DNA of 64,000 bases from JABWCE01 sp964617955 (GTDB taxonomy: Bacteria > Bacteroidota > Bacteroidia > NS11-12g > UBA9320). This document shows positions 16,138 through 24,392 of the stretch, piece after piece. Position 1 is the stretch's first letter. The number at the start of each line of letters is the position of its first letter. The stretch is from positions 1-64,000 of the forward strand of contig CAZTXB010000001.1 of assembly GCA_964617955.1 (NCBI GenBank), read 5' to 3'. Both the position numbers and the translations under genes were made by a program. The notes below the pieces were generated by a model, which was given only the letters and a program-made list of their open reading frames with translations, was not told the origin of the DNA and did not search any database.

Positions 16138-17655
16138 ATGCCACATATCCCAACTCACATTTTTTTATATAAGGCTAAAGTATACCTCAGCAGAGGTCTC
16201 CTAGGGTTCCTGGTTTTAGCATACGGTCATGTCCATTCGCAAAGTTATTGCTGGGTTTACTTTAAAGGCGAAAAGGAGGCCGGCCAGGCGGTGGATTCCA
16301 GGTATTTAAAAAAACTGGGGAACTGCAAAGTAAGCCTAGTGGGTACTTCGAAATGGTTTAATGCAGCCTTCATTGAGGTTAAAAGTGAACATGCGCTTAA
16401 AAAGGTCAGGAAATTGAAATGTGTACGTGCCCTCGAGCCCGGTTTGCATTATCAAATAAGTCCGCTATCCCTTCAGGCCGACAGCCTGGAATACGGTCAG
16501 GCGGATTTGCAGCTGAAGATGCTTGGCCTCAATGATTACCACAACAAAGGGTATACTGGAAAAGGTGTGACAATTGGGCTGTTCGACGGAGGCTTTTTCA
16601 GGGTGGACAGCATAGGGGCGTTTTCGAATTTAAGAGACCGAAAAGGCATAAAAGCTGCCAAAGATTTTTATGACAACAACACGAACGTATATGACGACGA
16701 CGCCCATGGCATGCATGTTTTATCATTGATAGCGGGGTTTAAAAAAGATTCCATGCAAGGCGCGGCCCCTGACGCCAACTTTTTATTGGCGCGCACAGAA
16801 TTTGTGGCCACCGAAAAACACATTGAGGAGTTTAACTGGGTCAGGGCATTGGAATGGGCCGATTCCATCGGGGTGGATATTATACATTCCTCTTTGGGAT
16901 ATTCACAGTTCGATAGTCTGGAAGGGGATTACAAATACCAGGACATGGACGGCAAAAGTACCATTGTAACCCGTGCAGCTGAAATGGCTTTTGCCCGGGG
17001 CATTTTTATTACCAACAGCGCCGGAAACGAAGGCCGCAAGCCATGGCGCTACATCACTGCACCCTGCGACGGACCAAATGTATTGTGTGTAGGCGCAGTA
17101 GACTCCTTCGAAAAACACGCCGATTTTTCGTCCTATGGGCCCAGTGCCGATGGAAGGGTAAAGCCCGACGTGATGGCTATGGGACACAAGGTGAGCATCA
17201 TTTCAAAAAACAATACCATGCGGAGAGGAAGCGGAACCTCCTTCTCAGGACCTATTATCGCGGGATTCGTGGCTTGCCTCAAACAAGCTTTCCCGGCCGT
17301 GAGCAATAAAATTTTACTCGAAGCTATTCGCAAGAGCGCCCATCTTTATACTCACCCTAACGACAGCATGGGTTATGGCATCCCAAACATTTTGAAGGCA
17401 GATTCTCTGGTCCGCAGAAAATTGTCAATTAAGGACACTCAACTCAAAACCTTGGTAGGCTATCCCAACCCCTGCCGCTCTATTTTCACGCTGACCAATT
17501 TACCCTTCAATGAAAAAATTGAAATGTTTGACCTTTATGGAAAGCGTTTCGAAATGGAGTCTGAGAACGGGCAAGTTGACCTCAGTGGTTTTTCAGACGG
17601 AATCTATTTGATCAAGGTCAGCCATTATGAGGTGTTAAAAGTGATAAAGGAATAG
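16138..17655 (+). CDS. Subtilisin-like serine protease, T9SS exported
   Basis: This 505-aa S8 family protease has an N-terminal hydrophobic signal segment (~17-33) and a propeptide-like region. The catalytic triad is Asp150 (LFDGGFF), His190 (DAHGMHV) and Ser368 (GTSFSGP), with the oxyanion Asn in TNSAGNEG. The C-terminus (VGYPNPCRSIF to DGIYLIKV, ~436-495) is a type A T9SS sorting domain, so the enzyme should cross the outer membrane and be released or anchored at the cell surface. It lies 4 bp after mutS and is probably co-transcribed with it, although the functions are unrelated. Confidence 0.93.
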   Translation: MPHIPTHIFLYKAKVYLSRGLLGFLVLAYGHVHSQSYCWVYFKGEKEAGQAVDSRYLKKLGNCKVSLVGTSKWFNAAFIEVKSEHALKKVRKLKCVRALEPGLHYQISPLSLQADSLEYGQADLQLKMLGLNDYHNKGYTGKGVTIGLFDGGFFRVDSIGAFSNLRDRKGIKAAKDFYDNNTNVYDDDAHGMHVLSLIAGFKKDSMQGAAPDANFLLARTEFVATEKHIEEFNWVRALEWADSIGVDIIHSSLGYSQFDSLEGDYKYQDMDGKSTIVTRAAEMAFARGIFITNSAGNEGRKPWRYITAPCDGPNVLCVGAVDSFEKHADFSSYGPSADGRVKPDVMAMGHKVSIISKNNTMRRGSGTSFSGPIIAGFVACLKQAFPAVSNKILLEAIRKSAHLYTHPNDSMGYGIPNILKADSLVRRKLSIKDTQLKTLVGYPNPCRSIFTLTNLPFNEKIEMFDLYGKRFEMESENGQVDLSGFSDGIYLIKVSHYEVLKVIKE

Positions 17656-17679
17656 GGCCCGATGAGTTAATTCTACCTA

Positions 17680-17915
17680 GGGCCTGCTGAAAAACACTTA
17701 AAGGCTTGATATGATGAGGTTCATTAAAAATTTTATTGCTTTTAATGCACGATAAAATTAGTGAACCATGAAAATATCGTGCATCGAATGCCTTCAGAAA
17801 GACGTTAGTTCATTGCACGTCCCTTACTTCGTCGGCTTCGGCTCGAGGTACGGCAAAGTACATCTTCGCCTTGCCTCCTTGTAATGAACGCACACTGAAC
17901 TTTTTCAGCAAGCCC
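17680..17915 (-). mobile_element. 236-bp MITE-like element, copy 2 (inverted)
   Basis: This has the same length and termini as the element at 10530-10765 but the opposite orientation. It is flanked by a perfect 6-bp duplication, TACCTA (17674-17679 and 17916-17921). One end reads CAGCAAGCCC, a single change from CAGCAGGCCC. I count about six differences between the copies. Both duplications fit TANNTA, suggesting a target preference. Confidence 0.85.
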
Positions 17916-18008
17916 TACCTAGGGTTATATTACCAAGGCCCTTCCTATATTCGCAGGCCATATGATTATTAACAAATTTGTGATGGGAACCTATGGTTTA
18001 TCTGTCAA

Positions 18009-18047
18009 GAAAAAGTCGTGATTTTGGAAAAATAAGGGATTGGCATA
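18009..18047. repeat. 39-bp dispersed repeat, copy 1
   Basis: This matches 24304-24342 with two mismatches. Both copies lie 50-80 bp downstream of the stop codon of a minus-strand gene. Function unknown. Confidence 0.7.
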
Positions 18048-18124
18048 ACGCTTAAGTTTTTTGTCCTAAAACTTTGATATAAAATAACGTACCACGTTAC
18101 ATTGTCATGGTATGGCATACTTGA

Positions 18125-20122
18125 TTAAATCTTCCTATCCACAAAATACATGTCAATTTCACCTTTGCCTTTGGCTATGATTTTACCGCGAGATGAACAC
18201 ACAAAATGGTTCTTAACCATTTCAAAGGTAGAGTTAGAAATATTAACCCGACCTGCCTCACCGCTGCTTTCCATTCGACTTGCCAAATTAACAGTGTCGC
18301 CCCAAATGTCATAAGTATATTTTCGCAGCCCTACAATCCCAGCCACAATTGGGCCTGAATGGATGCCAATGCGAATTTCAAAATAGGGTTTGCCTTTTTT
18401 TATGCGATCAGCCTCAATTACTTTCATAAATTTTTGTAATTCAATGGCTGCTGCAACCATATCGATGGCATGATTTTGGTTCTCAACCGGAATACCGGAA
18501 GCTGCCATATAAGAATCGCCAATCGTTTTTATTTTTTCAATTCCATATTCCTTCATGATTTGATCGAAGCCTGAAAAGCATTCATTGAGCTCAAATAGCA
18601 ATTCATCAGGAGTCAACTTTTCACTAAAGGTCACAAAATTCTTGATATCCGTAAAAAGGACTGAGACCGATTCAAAGTATTTGGGTGCGGCAAAACCATT
18701 GGCTTTTAATTCTTTTGCTATCTGTTCGGGTAGCACATTCAGCAGCAGTTCATCCGATTTATCCTTTTCCAGGCTTAACTCCTTAGTTCTTTCAGCTACT
18801 TTGAGTTCCAACATCTCATTTTCCTTGGCAAGAATTTCTTTTATTTCAATATCTTTCTGACGTAAAAGTCTTTCCTTTTCCAGTTCTTCGTTCGCCAACT
18901 TTTGCCTGATTTCAGCATAACGGGAGGCAAGTGCTAATGAAAAAAACAACAGCTGAAAAGCATCACCAGCCTGCAGTATTTCAATCTCATTTAAGCCGAG
19001 AATTCTCTGCGGCAAGATATCTAACATTTGCAAGATCATAATATTGGCCGCGACAAGGAAAAAGGCAATCGCCATAATAAAATATTTGGCCGGTAAATAT
19101 TTTTTTTGAAAAAATATCAAACTGGCCACCACCGCTATCAAGGTTAATGCTATGCTAGTGCAAACAAATCCTAAAATAAATGCGAGTTGGAACCATCCCA
19201 TTAAACAGGCCACAGGGATAAAACAGAATGAAAAGATAAAAAAACTAAGCAGTTTATCGGTTTGGGGATACCGGTTTTTTATATCTAAAACGCTTTTTGC
19301 AAACAGAATGTAGAATATCATGCTGATATCGCCGCAGATATTGATGAAGGTAAATTGATGTATTGAAGTTTCAAGCATAGCTTGCACCAAACCGCCATTA
19401 AAAATCAGAATAAATAAGCAAGCCATGATATTATAGCCGGCAAAAAAGATATAAGCTGAATCGCGAACAATCCAATAAATTAATAAGGTATACAGCGCCA
19501 TGGCAATAATGGCTCCAAGTACCAAAAACATGAACAAGTTCCCCTCCTTAACATCGCTTTCAAAGCTCTGTTCCTCAAACATTTTAAACGTTACCGGCAT
19601 GTAGTCAAACACAGGATCATTAATATTTTGGACATGAATATAAATACGTTTGGAGACGTCGGGTTGAATTTTTATTTTGGCATAGGTTGCAGGACTGATG
19701 TTTATTTCTCGCGCCTTATTTTTATATAAAAGACCGCCTTTAGTTTCGCTAAATTTTCCTGAAACGGTTTCGCTGTAAAAGCTCACAAAATCAAACATCG
19801 TGGTTCCTATCAGCACTCCAATCTCCCGGTTTGAAGAATTCTTCAATTCAAGCAATATCCAAGAATCGGCTCCTTTCACATTGATTTTGTCTAAATCGAA
19901 CGGCACGGCTGACGCGTCAAATTTCCCATTTAATATTTGACTTGAATCATGAACTCCACTTACGTTGAGTAGCCGAAGATAAGGGGCTAATTTTACCTCT
20001 CTTTTTAAATTAGCAATGTCATAAGCTATCGCTGCATTGGCAGTTGAATAATTACAGATAAGGCCAAACAGGGCAGCCATAAAACTGCTTGAAAAATAGC
20101 CTAACATTATTTTCTTTTTCAT
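18125..20122 (-). CDS. 7TMR-DISM adenylate/guanylate cyclase (operon 1)
   Basis: This ~665-aa membrane signalling protein has a signal peptide (MKKKIMLGYF to STANA) and an extracytoplasmic 7TMR-DISMED2-like beta domain (~25-190). About seven transmembrane helices (~195-400) and a coiled coil follow. The C-terminus is a class III nucleotide cyclase domain with the metal-binding motifs VLFTDIKNF and TIGDSYM and the substrate loop YDIWGDTVN. It should make cAMP (or cGMP) in response to an external ligand. The frame is open further upstream to 20263, but the ATG at 20122 gives a proper signal peptide and lies 2 bp after the stop of the flavoprotein gene. It is the last gene of the four-gene operon. 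Confidence 0.88.
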   Translation of the reverse strand: MKKKIMLGYFSSSFMAALFGLICNYSTANAAIAYDIANLKREVKLAPYLRLLNVSGVHDSSQILNGKFDASAVPFDLDKINVKGADSWILLELKNSSNREIGVLIGTTMFDFVSFYSETVSGKFSETKGGLLYKNKAREINISPATYAKIKIQPDVSKRIYIHVQNINDPVFDYMPVTFKMFEEQSFESDVKEGNLFMFLVLGAIIAMALYTLLIYWIVRDSAYIFFAGYNIMACLFILIFNGGLVQAMLETSIHQFTFINICGDISMIFYILFAKSVLDIKNRYPQTDKLLSFFIFSFCFIPVACLMGWFQLAFILGFVCTSIALTLIAVVASLIFFQKKYLPAKYFIMAIAFFLVAANIMILQMLDILPQRILGLNEIEILQAGDAFQLLFFSLALASRYAEIRQKLANEELEKERLLRQKDIEIKEILAKENEMLELKVAERTKELSLEKDKSDELLLNVLPEQIAKELKANGFAAPKYFESVSVLFTDIKNFVTFSEKLTPDELLFELNECFSGFDQIMKEYGIEKIKTIGDSYMAASGIPVENQNHAIDMVAAAIELQKFMKVIEADRIKKGKPYFEIRIGIHSGPIVAGIVGLRKYTYDIWGDTVNLASRMESSGEAGRVNISNSTFEMVKNHFVCSSRGKIIAKGKGEIDMYFVDRKI

Positions 20123-20124
20123 AT

Positions 20125-22290
20125 TTATGGATGAGTATCGGATAAGTCCCATTCGGGAAATACGATGGGAATAGAGCTGTTTCCTGAAACAGCTCTTGCA
20201 GTGAGTAATCCCGAGACTGCGGCTCCTTCCACAAAGCCGGCATTTAAGCCATTTTGAATCCAATCTCCGGTTATAAAAAGATTATCAAAACCATGGCCAT
20301 GAGTGAATAGCCTAAATTTAGAGCTATTCGGAACCGACAGAACATATCGTTCGGAAGGATTAATATTGGGTCGGTAATACTGAGCCTTTAGCCTCTCGGG
20401 GCCCATTTGACCGGATAGGTCGACAAGTTTTTCCCACTCAAATTGGTTATTGGCATAGGCTCCCGGCAATAGGTGCTGAACGAGATTTTGTATGTACAGT
20501 TGCAAATTAGAAAAAACTCTCATTTTTTCACGATGTGGAAAGTCTGTATCGGAATAGGGCGGAATGATTTCTGGCTGGTCCAAAACCCCACACACATATG
20601 AAATATACTGAACATTCGCCTCTGGAGGCCAAGCTTCCCTTGAAAGCAATTGATTCATTTCTGCAAAAGTGTCGGTTGGCTCTGCATAGCAACTTAGGAG
20701 CTTTTGATCCATGACCCCCAGTTCTGAAGGGGTTTGGTTTAACCACCACTGAAATGCTTGGGTTTGAACAGTTTGTATGGCATCGGCCATCTGCTTCCAT
20801 GACGTATTGGCTTCTATCATCTGAGCACACATTTCCTTTACACTTTCAACGGATGCTCCAAGAATCACTTCATCGAAATCGACATTCCTCTCCAGGGTGT
20901 AGTTCCCACATCCTTCCCAATCGGTCCATGGTGTTTCCAAATCAATCGCTCTCTCCTGTAAGGCTCTGGCAACTTTTGGATCCAATCGATCATAAATGGG
21001 TTCTGAGGGCCAACAAGGCAAGCCGTTAACCCATTCAAAGGGATCATAATCTCCGAGGGTAATTGCCTGATTTTCAAATTCAATGGATTCAACATTTTTT
21101 TTGTCTTCTGACAAATTTAACTTATTCGCCTTTTGGAAGAATTTGACTTTCACATTAGGTCGCCGTATCAAACACTGGTAAAGGGGCGCAAATATGGTGT
21201 CTCCCATGGCGGCCTGCATCCTCCAGACCACATCTTCTTTGCATGTAAATGCCAATCTAAAAAAAACGCGGAGCATGGTACCCGCCTCGGTATCAGGTTT
21301 ATTTATGTCGCCTTTTAAAAATGCAAAAGGACCGTCGTACATGCTCTTAACATAAGGGCATGGTATGGTTATTTCCTTATCAGCGCCATGGAATTCAAGC
21401 CATTTGGCATAATCCCAATTGTTAATGCAATCAAAATCAAGTCCGAAGCGACCATTTTTAATCTTGAATACTTTATCGACCATAAAACCGGTGAAAATAC
21501 TCAACAGTAAATCTATGGTATACCACAACCTTCTCGCATCGTTGTCTTTATAAACATCTTCGCCTAGTAAATCCCAAATCCATTTTTTCAGATTCTTAAT
21601 CATTTGGATAGGCCATTCAAAATTAAAATCCACAAAATGGGTGAGTTTAGAAAGGAGTTCACCGCAGAGTACAATGCCTTTTTCAACCGTGTGTTCAAGC
21701 CCGGATAATGCGCCTTGCTCAACCGAATGAAACCAATCTTTGAGCCCTTCCGGAATTATTGTGAGATGGGTGTTACTGTCAAGATGGTTTGCCTTATGAT
21801 CGGACTTTCCATTGGCCCATGCCTTAAATTTATTCTTAATATCCTCGAATATACCCCCGATTAATTCCTCGAAAGTGGCCACCGTTCCATCACCAATGGT
21901 GCCCCCTAAGGGTGGAAAGTCGATTTGCCAATCTATCCATTGGTTATCAATATTCTCGGCAAAAATCATGAAAGGTTGCGATTTGAATGCAGCCTCAAAT
22001 GTTGCCAAGGGTTGCCCCGGGTCTCTTCCCAATTCGTTGTAACAACTTCTCATCATGGTAAAGGCATTTTCATAAAAACCCATCCATAAATGCAGTCCGT
22101 GCTCTTCTATACGGTACCCCATTTTTCTGTTCACACCGCTGGCTCCTTTGCCACCAAGTCTCCACCCCAATTGATAAAGGGTGATGTCATAGGACTGCTC
22201 AAAGTCGGGTTGTTGTGACAACGTGTAAACTGCGGTCATGGCCGATAAGCCACCTCCAATCACTGCGATTTTCTTTTTTTTAGTTAACAT
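20125..22290 (-). CDS. FAD-dependent oxidoreductase, phytoene desaturase-like
   Basis: This 721-aa flavoprotein has an N-terminal dinucleotide-binding motif, AVIGGGLSAM (~8-17), then EEHGLHLWMGFYENAF (~62-77), typical of a subgroup of amine oxidase/carotenoid desaturase-like enzymes. A C-terminal FAD-contacting motif, LFITGDWIQNGLNAGFVEGAAVSG (~665-690), closes the fold. A long insertion (~110-260) distinguishes it from classical phytoene desaturases. The family acts on isoprenoids, sterols or amines; the substrate here is unknown. The start overlaps the upstream 7-TM gene by 11 bp and the stop is 2 bp before the cyclase gene, so it sits inside one operon with a terpene-cyclase-like protein. 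Confidence 0.85.
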   Translation of the reverse strand: MLTKKKKIAVIGGGLSAMTAVYTLSQQPDFEQSYDITLYQLGWRLGGKGASGVNRKMGYRIEEHGLHLWMGFYENAFTMMRSCYNELGRDPGQPLATFEAAFKSQPFMIFAENIDNQWIDWQIDFPPLGGTIGDGTVATFEELIGGIFEDIKNKFKAWANGKSDHKANHLDSNTHLTIIPEGLKDWFHSVEQGALSGLEHTVEKGIVLCGELLSKLTHFVDFNFEWPIQMIKNLKKWIWDLLGEDVYKDNDARRLWYTIDLLLSIFTGFMVDKVFKIKNGRFGLDFDCINNWDYAKWLEFHGADKEITIPCPYVKSMYDGPFAFLKGDINKPDTEAGTMLRVFFRLAFTCKEDVVWRMQAAMGDTIFAPLYQCLIRRPNVKVKFFQKANKLNLSEDKKNVESIEFENQAITLGDYDPFEWVNGLPCWPSEPIYDRLDPKVARALQERAIDLETPWTDWEGCGNYTLERNVDFDEVILGASVESVKEMCAQMIEANTSWKQMADAIQTVQTQAFQWWLNQTPSELGVMDQKLLSCYAEPTDTFAEMNQLLSREAWPPEANVQYISYVCGVLDQPEIIPPYSDTDFPHREKMRVFSNLQLYIQNLVQHLLPGAYANNQFEWEKLVDLSGQMGPERLKAQYYRPNINPSERYVLSVPNSSKFRLFTHGHGFDNLFITGDWIQNGLNAGFVEGAAVSGLLTARAVSGNSSIPIVFPEWDLSDTHP

Positions 22291-22993
22291 CTGAGAGGGC
22301 TATTGGCGGCTTGTAATTGGCAAATAAATAAATGTAGGAAAGATCAAGCAAGAACGTTGCCCCACACAAACTTAGCAAAAAACCATTATGAGGCCAAAGT
22401 ATCAGGCAGGAGCAGCTTACACTGGCCGATCCGAGCATTTTCCACCATGCCACTTTGTATGAGAGTACGGTGTTTCTGAGCTGGGGCCACGATACCAGTT
22501 GATAAATATATAAGGCCGACATCACGAGCCCTGTTACCATGGCGGTAACTACTCCCAACTGGTTATCATCGCCATCTTCTACCATAAAATACATAATCAG
22601 AAACCATACTGTCAATGAAAATAAATAGATTAAATAAAAGTTTTTGCGAATCCAGGGATTGGTCTCCAGTTTACTGTTATACCTTAGCAGTTGAAAATTA
22701 ATAAACAAATCCAGAAAAAACCAAATTCTCGCTCCAAGGGTAAAAAACAATCCGAGGTCACCGTGAAACAGAAATGACCAACAAAACTCCCAGGCTATGT
22801 TTCCGGTTGCAGCAATCATTGGCATTTCACATCGTTTATTCTTAAACCCCGACCGGATAATATGGTAGTAGGCAAAGGCCCAAAAAATAAATCCCAAACA
22901 CATCAAAATCAGCTCGTACCCATTGTAGCCATGAAAATCGCGATGCCCGAGCATTGCTTCTATTAATCTTTTTAATTGTTCTTCCCAGTTCAT
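22280..22993 (-). CDS. 7-TM protein resembling PaxB/Pyr4 terpene cyclases
   Basis: This 237-aa integral membrane protein has about seven transmembrane helices (~27-48, 57-77, 80-105, 118-136, 146-168, 182-200, 203-228). Length and topology match the PaxB/Pyr4 family of membrane terpene cyclases known from fungal meroterpenoid pathways and a few bacteria. NIAWEF places Glu69 in the second helix and LLDLSYIYLF places Asp217 in the last helix. This is close to the two acidic residues known to be needed in Pyr4 (Glu63 and Asp218). These enzymes protonate and cyclise a polyprenyl chain in the membrane. The assignment rests on these features and on the neighbouring desaturase-like flavoprotein; no alignment was run. 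Confidence 0.6.
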   Translation of the reverse strand: MNWEEQLKRLIEAMLGHRDFHGYNGYELILMCLGFIFWAFAYYHIIRSGFKNKRCEMPMIAATGNIAWEFCWSFLFHGDLGLFFTLGARIWFFLDLFINFQLLRYNSKLETNPWIRKNFYLIYLFSLTVWFLIMYFMVEDGDDNQLGVVTAMVTGLVMSALYIYQLVSWPQLRNTVLSYKVAWWKMLGSASVSCSCLILWPHNGFLLSLCGATFLLDLSYIYLFANYKPPIALSDVN

Positions 22994-23005
22994 TTTTTTT
23001 ATAAA

Positions 23006-23977
23006 TTAAACAGATCGGTATTCTTCAATCCCATTTCCAAATTCTAGATCTAGTTCAACTCTAAATGAGAAAAGTGAGTTGGATAAATTAGCGATACCCA
23101 GTTCGGAGGCTATGGGATAGGTTGCTACATCATTTAATTGAACGGTAAATGGACTTGAATATAAACTGCCTCCGCGAAAAGCATTGACTTTGCCAAGGGC
23201 ATAGATAAGAGCCTGGTAGGATGCAAATTGAGCGTTTTCAATATCGCGTAACTGCCTTAAAAAAACCAATGGAACTTCCAATTTGAATAAATCGGCCAGT
23301 TCGTTAACAAAGAATTTGAAACCTAATTTAAAGGTAGGGTTTTGTGGCAACATTTGTTTCTTTATTCCTGCCCACATATCTTGGGCTTTGCCAATCTCAA
23401 TAGCGGTAGTGGTATCATCCCCGACGGTTCTGTTTACCATAATAATATTCTGTAAATACGCCCGTGCATTCTGGTTAAACTCTTTATAACCAACGGCATT
23501 CATTGACAGGTTATACACAAAACGGTAATCGGTTGGTACATCAAAATAACCTATACTTTTTGGAAATCCATAAGTTTCACGACCTACAGCCATAGATAAA
23601 GGGTTATCGACAAAAGTAAAAGGAGCGAAAAATACCAATTCCTGTGCAGACCAATCATCGCCATCCGGTACGCACTTGGCCAATAACACAAATGTCAGTA
23701 AGGCTACTTCAGAGGAGTATCCCATATAGGCATCGGTAGTTAAGGAATGCCCTACCACCGAAGTGGTAAATGCAAGCAATACTTTATCGGAAGCTACCAG
23801 ATACTTCGTCCCAGGTCGGTCGCTCATAAAGTTAAGTCTTTGGTCGACCATTTTTTGTAATGAACTTTGATCGCCCTGTACCAAAAAACCGTAGATTTGG
23901 GTATACTGTTCCTCAACGGGTTGGGTCATCACAATATTTCCCGGGAAATCGATATAAGGTGGATTGTTAGTGGGCAT
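23006..23977 (-). CDS. Acetoacetate decarboxylase-like protein
   Basis: This 323-aa soluble protein has the acetoacetate decarboxylase (ADC) signature GRETYGFPKSIGYFDVP (~131-147). The Lys there would be the Schiff-base residue of true decarboxylases. The family also includes aldolases and dehydratases acting on beta-keto substrates. The N-terminal extension and overall length are larger than in clostridial ADC. It is the first gene of the four-gene operon and lies 12 bp before the terpene-cyclase-like gene. Within this pathway it may decarboxylate, condense or dehydrate a beta-keto intermediate; the actual substrate cannot be read from sequence. Confidence 0.75.
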   Translation of the reverse strand: MPTNNPPYIDFPGNIVMTQPVEEQYTQIYGFLVQGDQSSLQKMVDQRLNFMSDRPGTKYLVASDKVLLAFTTSVVGHSLTTDAYMGYSSEVALLTFVLLAKCVPDGDDWSAQELVFFAPFTFVDNPLSMAVGRETYGFPKSIGYFDVPTDYRFVYNLSMNAVGYKEFNQNARAYLQNIIMVNRTVGDDTTTAIEIGKAQDMWAGIKKQMLPQNPTFKLGFKFFVNELADLFKLEVPLVFLRQLRDIENAQFASYQALIYALGKVNAFRGGSLYSSPFTVQLNDVATYPIASELGIANLSNSLFSFRVELDLEFGNGIEEYRSV

Positions 23978-24136
23978 AGCTCGTTTATTTTAAAATTAGA
24001 TTCGGTAAAAGTAGCCAAAAAACCATAATACGCAAATTTTCGAACGAAATCCTAATTTAGGCTGTTTACATCCCTTACCAAAGCCGATTTGAATTCGAAG
24101 GGGTTAAAGTCAAAAATTTTAAAGCTAAGGTGTTAT

Positions 24137-24163
24137 AAAAAGCAAGCAAATGCTTGTCTTTTT
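24137..24163 (-). terminator. Bidirectional hairpin terminator
   Basis: The arms AAAAAG-c-AAGCA and TGCTT-gt-CTTTTT surround a 2-base loop, with T-runs on both strands. It lies about 230 bp beyond the stop of the cysteine desulfurase gene and would end the encapsulin operon transcript. Confidence 0.5.
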
Positions 24164-24303
24164 TAAAAATGCCATTGGTCAATTAATTAAAGATCTTATT
24201 CTTAGCAGAACAGATTTTAAAGTGTTTATGATCGGCAAATTGAGCGTATCTTTTTCGACAAAATCGAAAATTGAAAAATCAATTCATTGACGTTGATGCT
24301 TTA

Positions 24304-24342
24304 GAAAAAGCCGTGATTTTGGAAAAGTAAGGGATTGGCATA
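24304..24342. repeat. 39-bp dispersed repeat, copy 2
   Basis: This matches 18009-18047 with two mismatches. It lies about 50 bp beyond the stop codon of the cysteine desulfurase gene on the minus strand. Confidence 0.7.
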
Positions 24343-24392
24343 TTTTCAAGACCTTTAATCAAATCGCCACATTTAACATCTGTTGAGGCCTA

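Larger units (their letters stand above)
17656..18124. other. Intergenic region with MITE and 39-bp repeat
   Basis: This gap lies between the converging subtilase gene and the adenylate cyclase gene. It holds the second MITE copy (17680-17915) and one copy of a 39-bp repeat (18009-18047). No gene or structured RNA is evident in the rest. Confidence 0.6.
23978..24392. other. Intergenic region between the ADC and encapsulin operons
   Basis: This 415-base AT-rich gap should hold the promoter of the ADC-like operon near 23978-24060 and the end of the encapsulin operon. A bidirectional terminator hairpin (24137-24163) and the second copy of a 39-bp repeat (24304-24342) lie in it. No gene was found. 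Confidence 0.6.
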
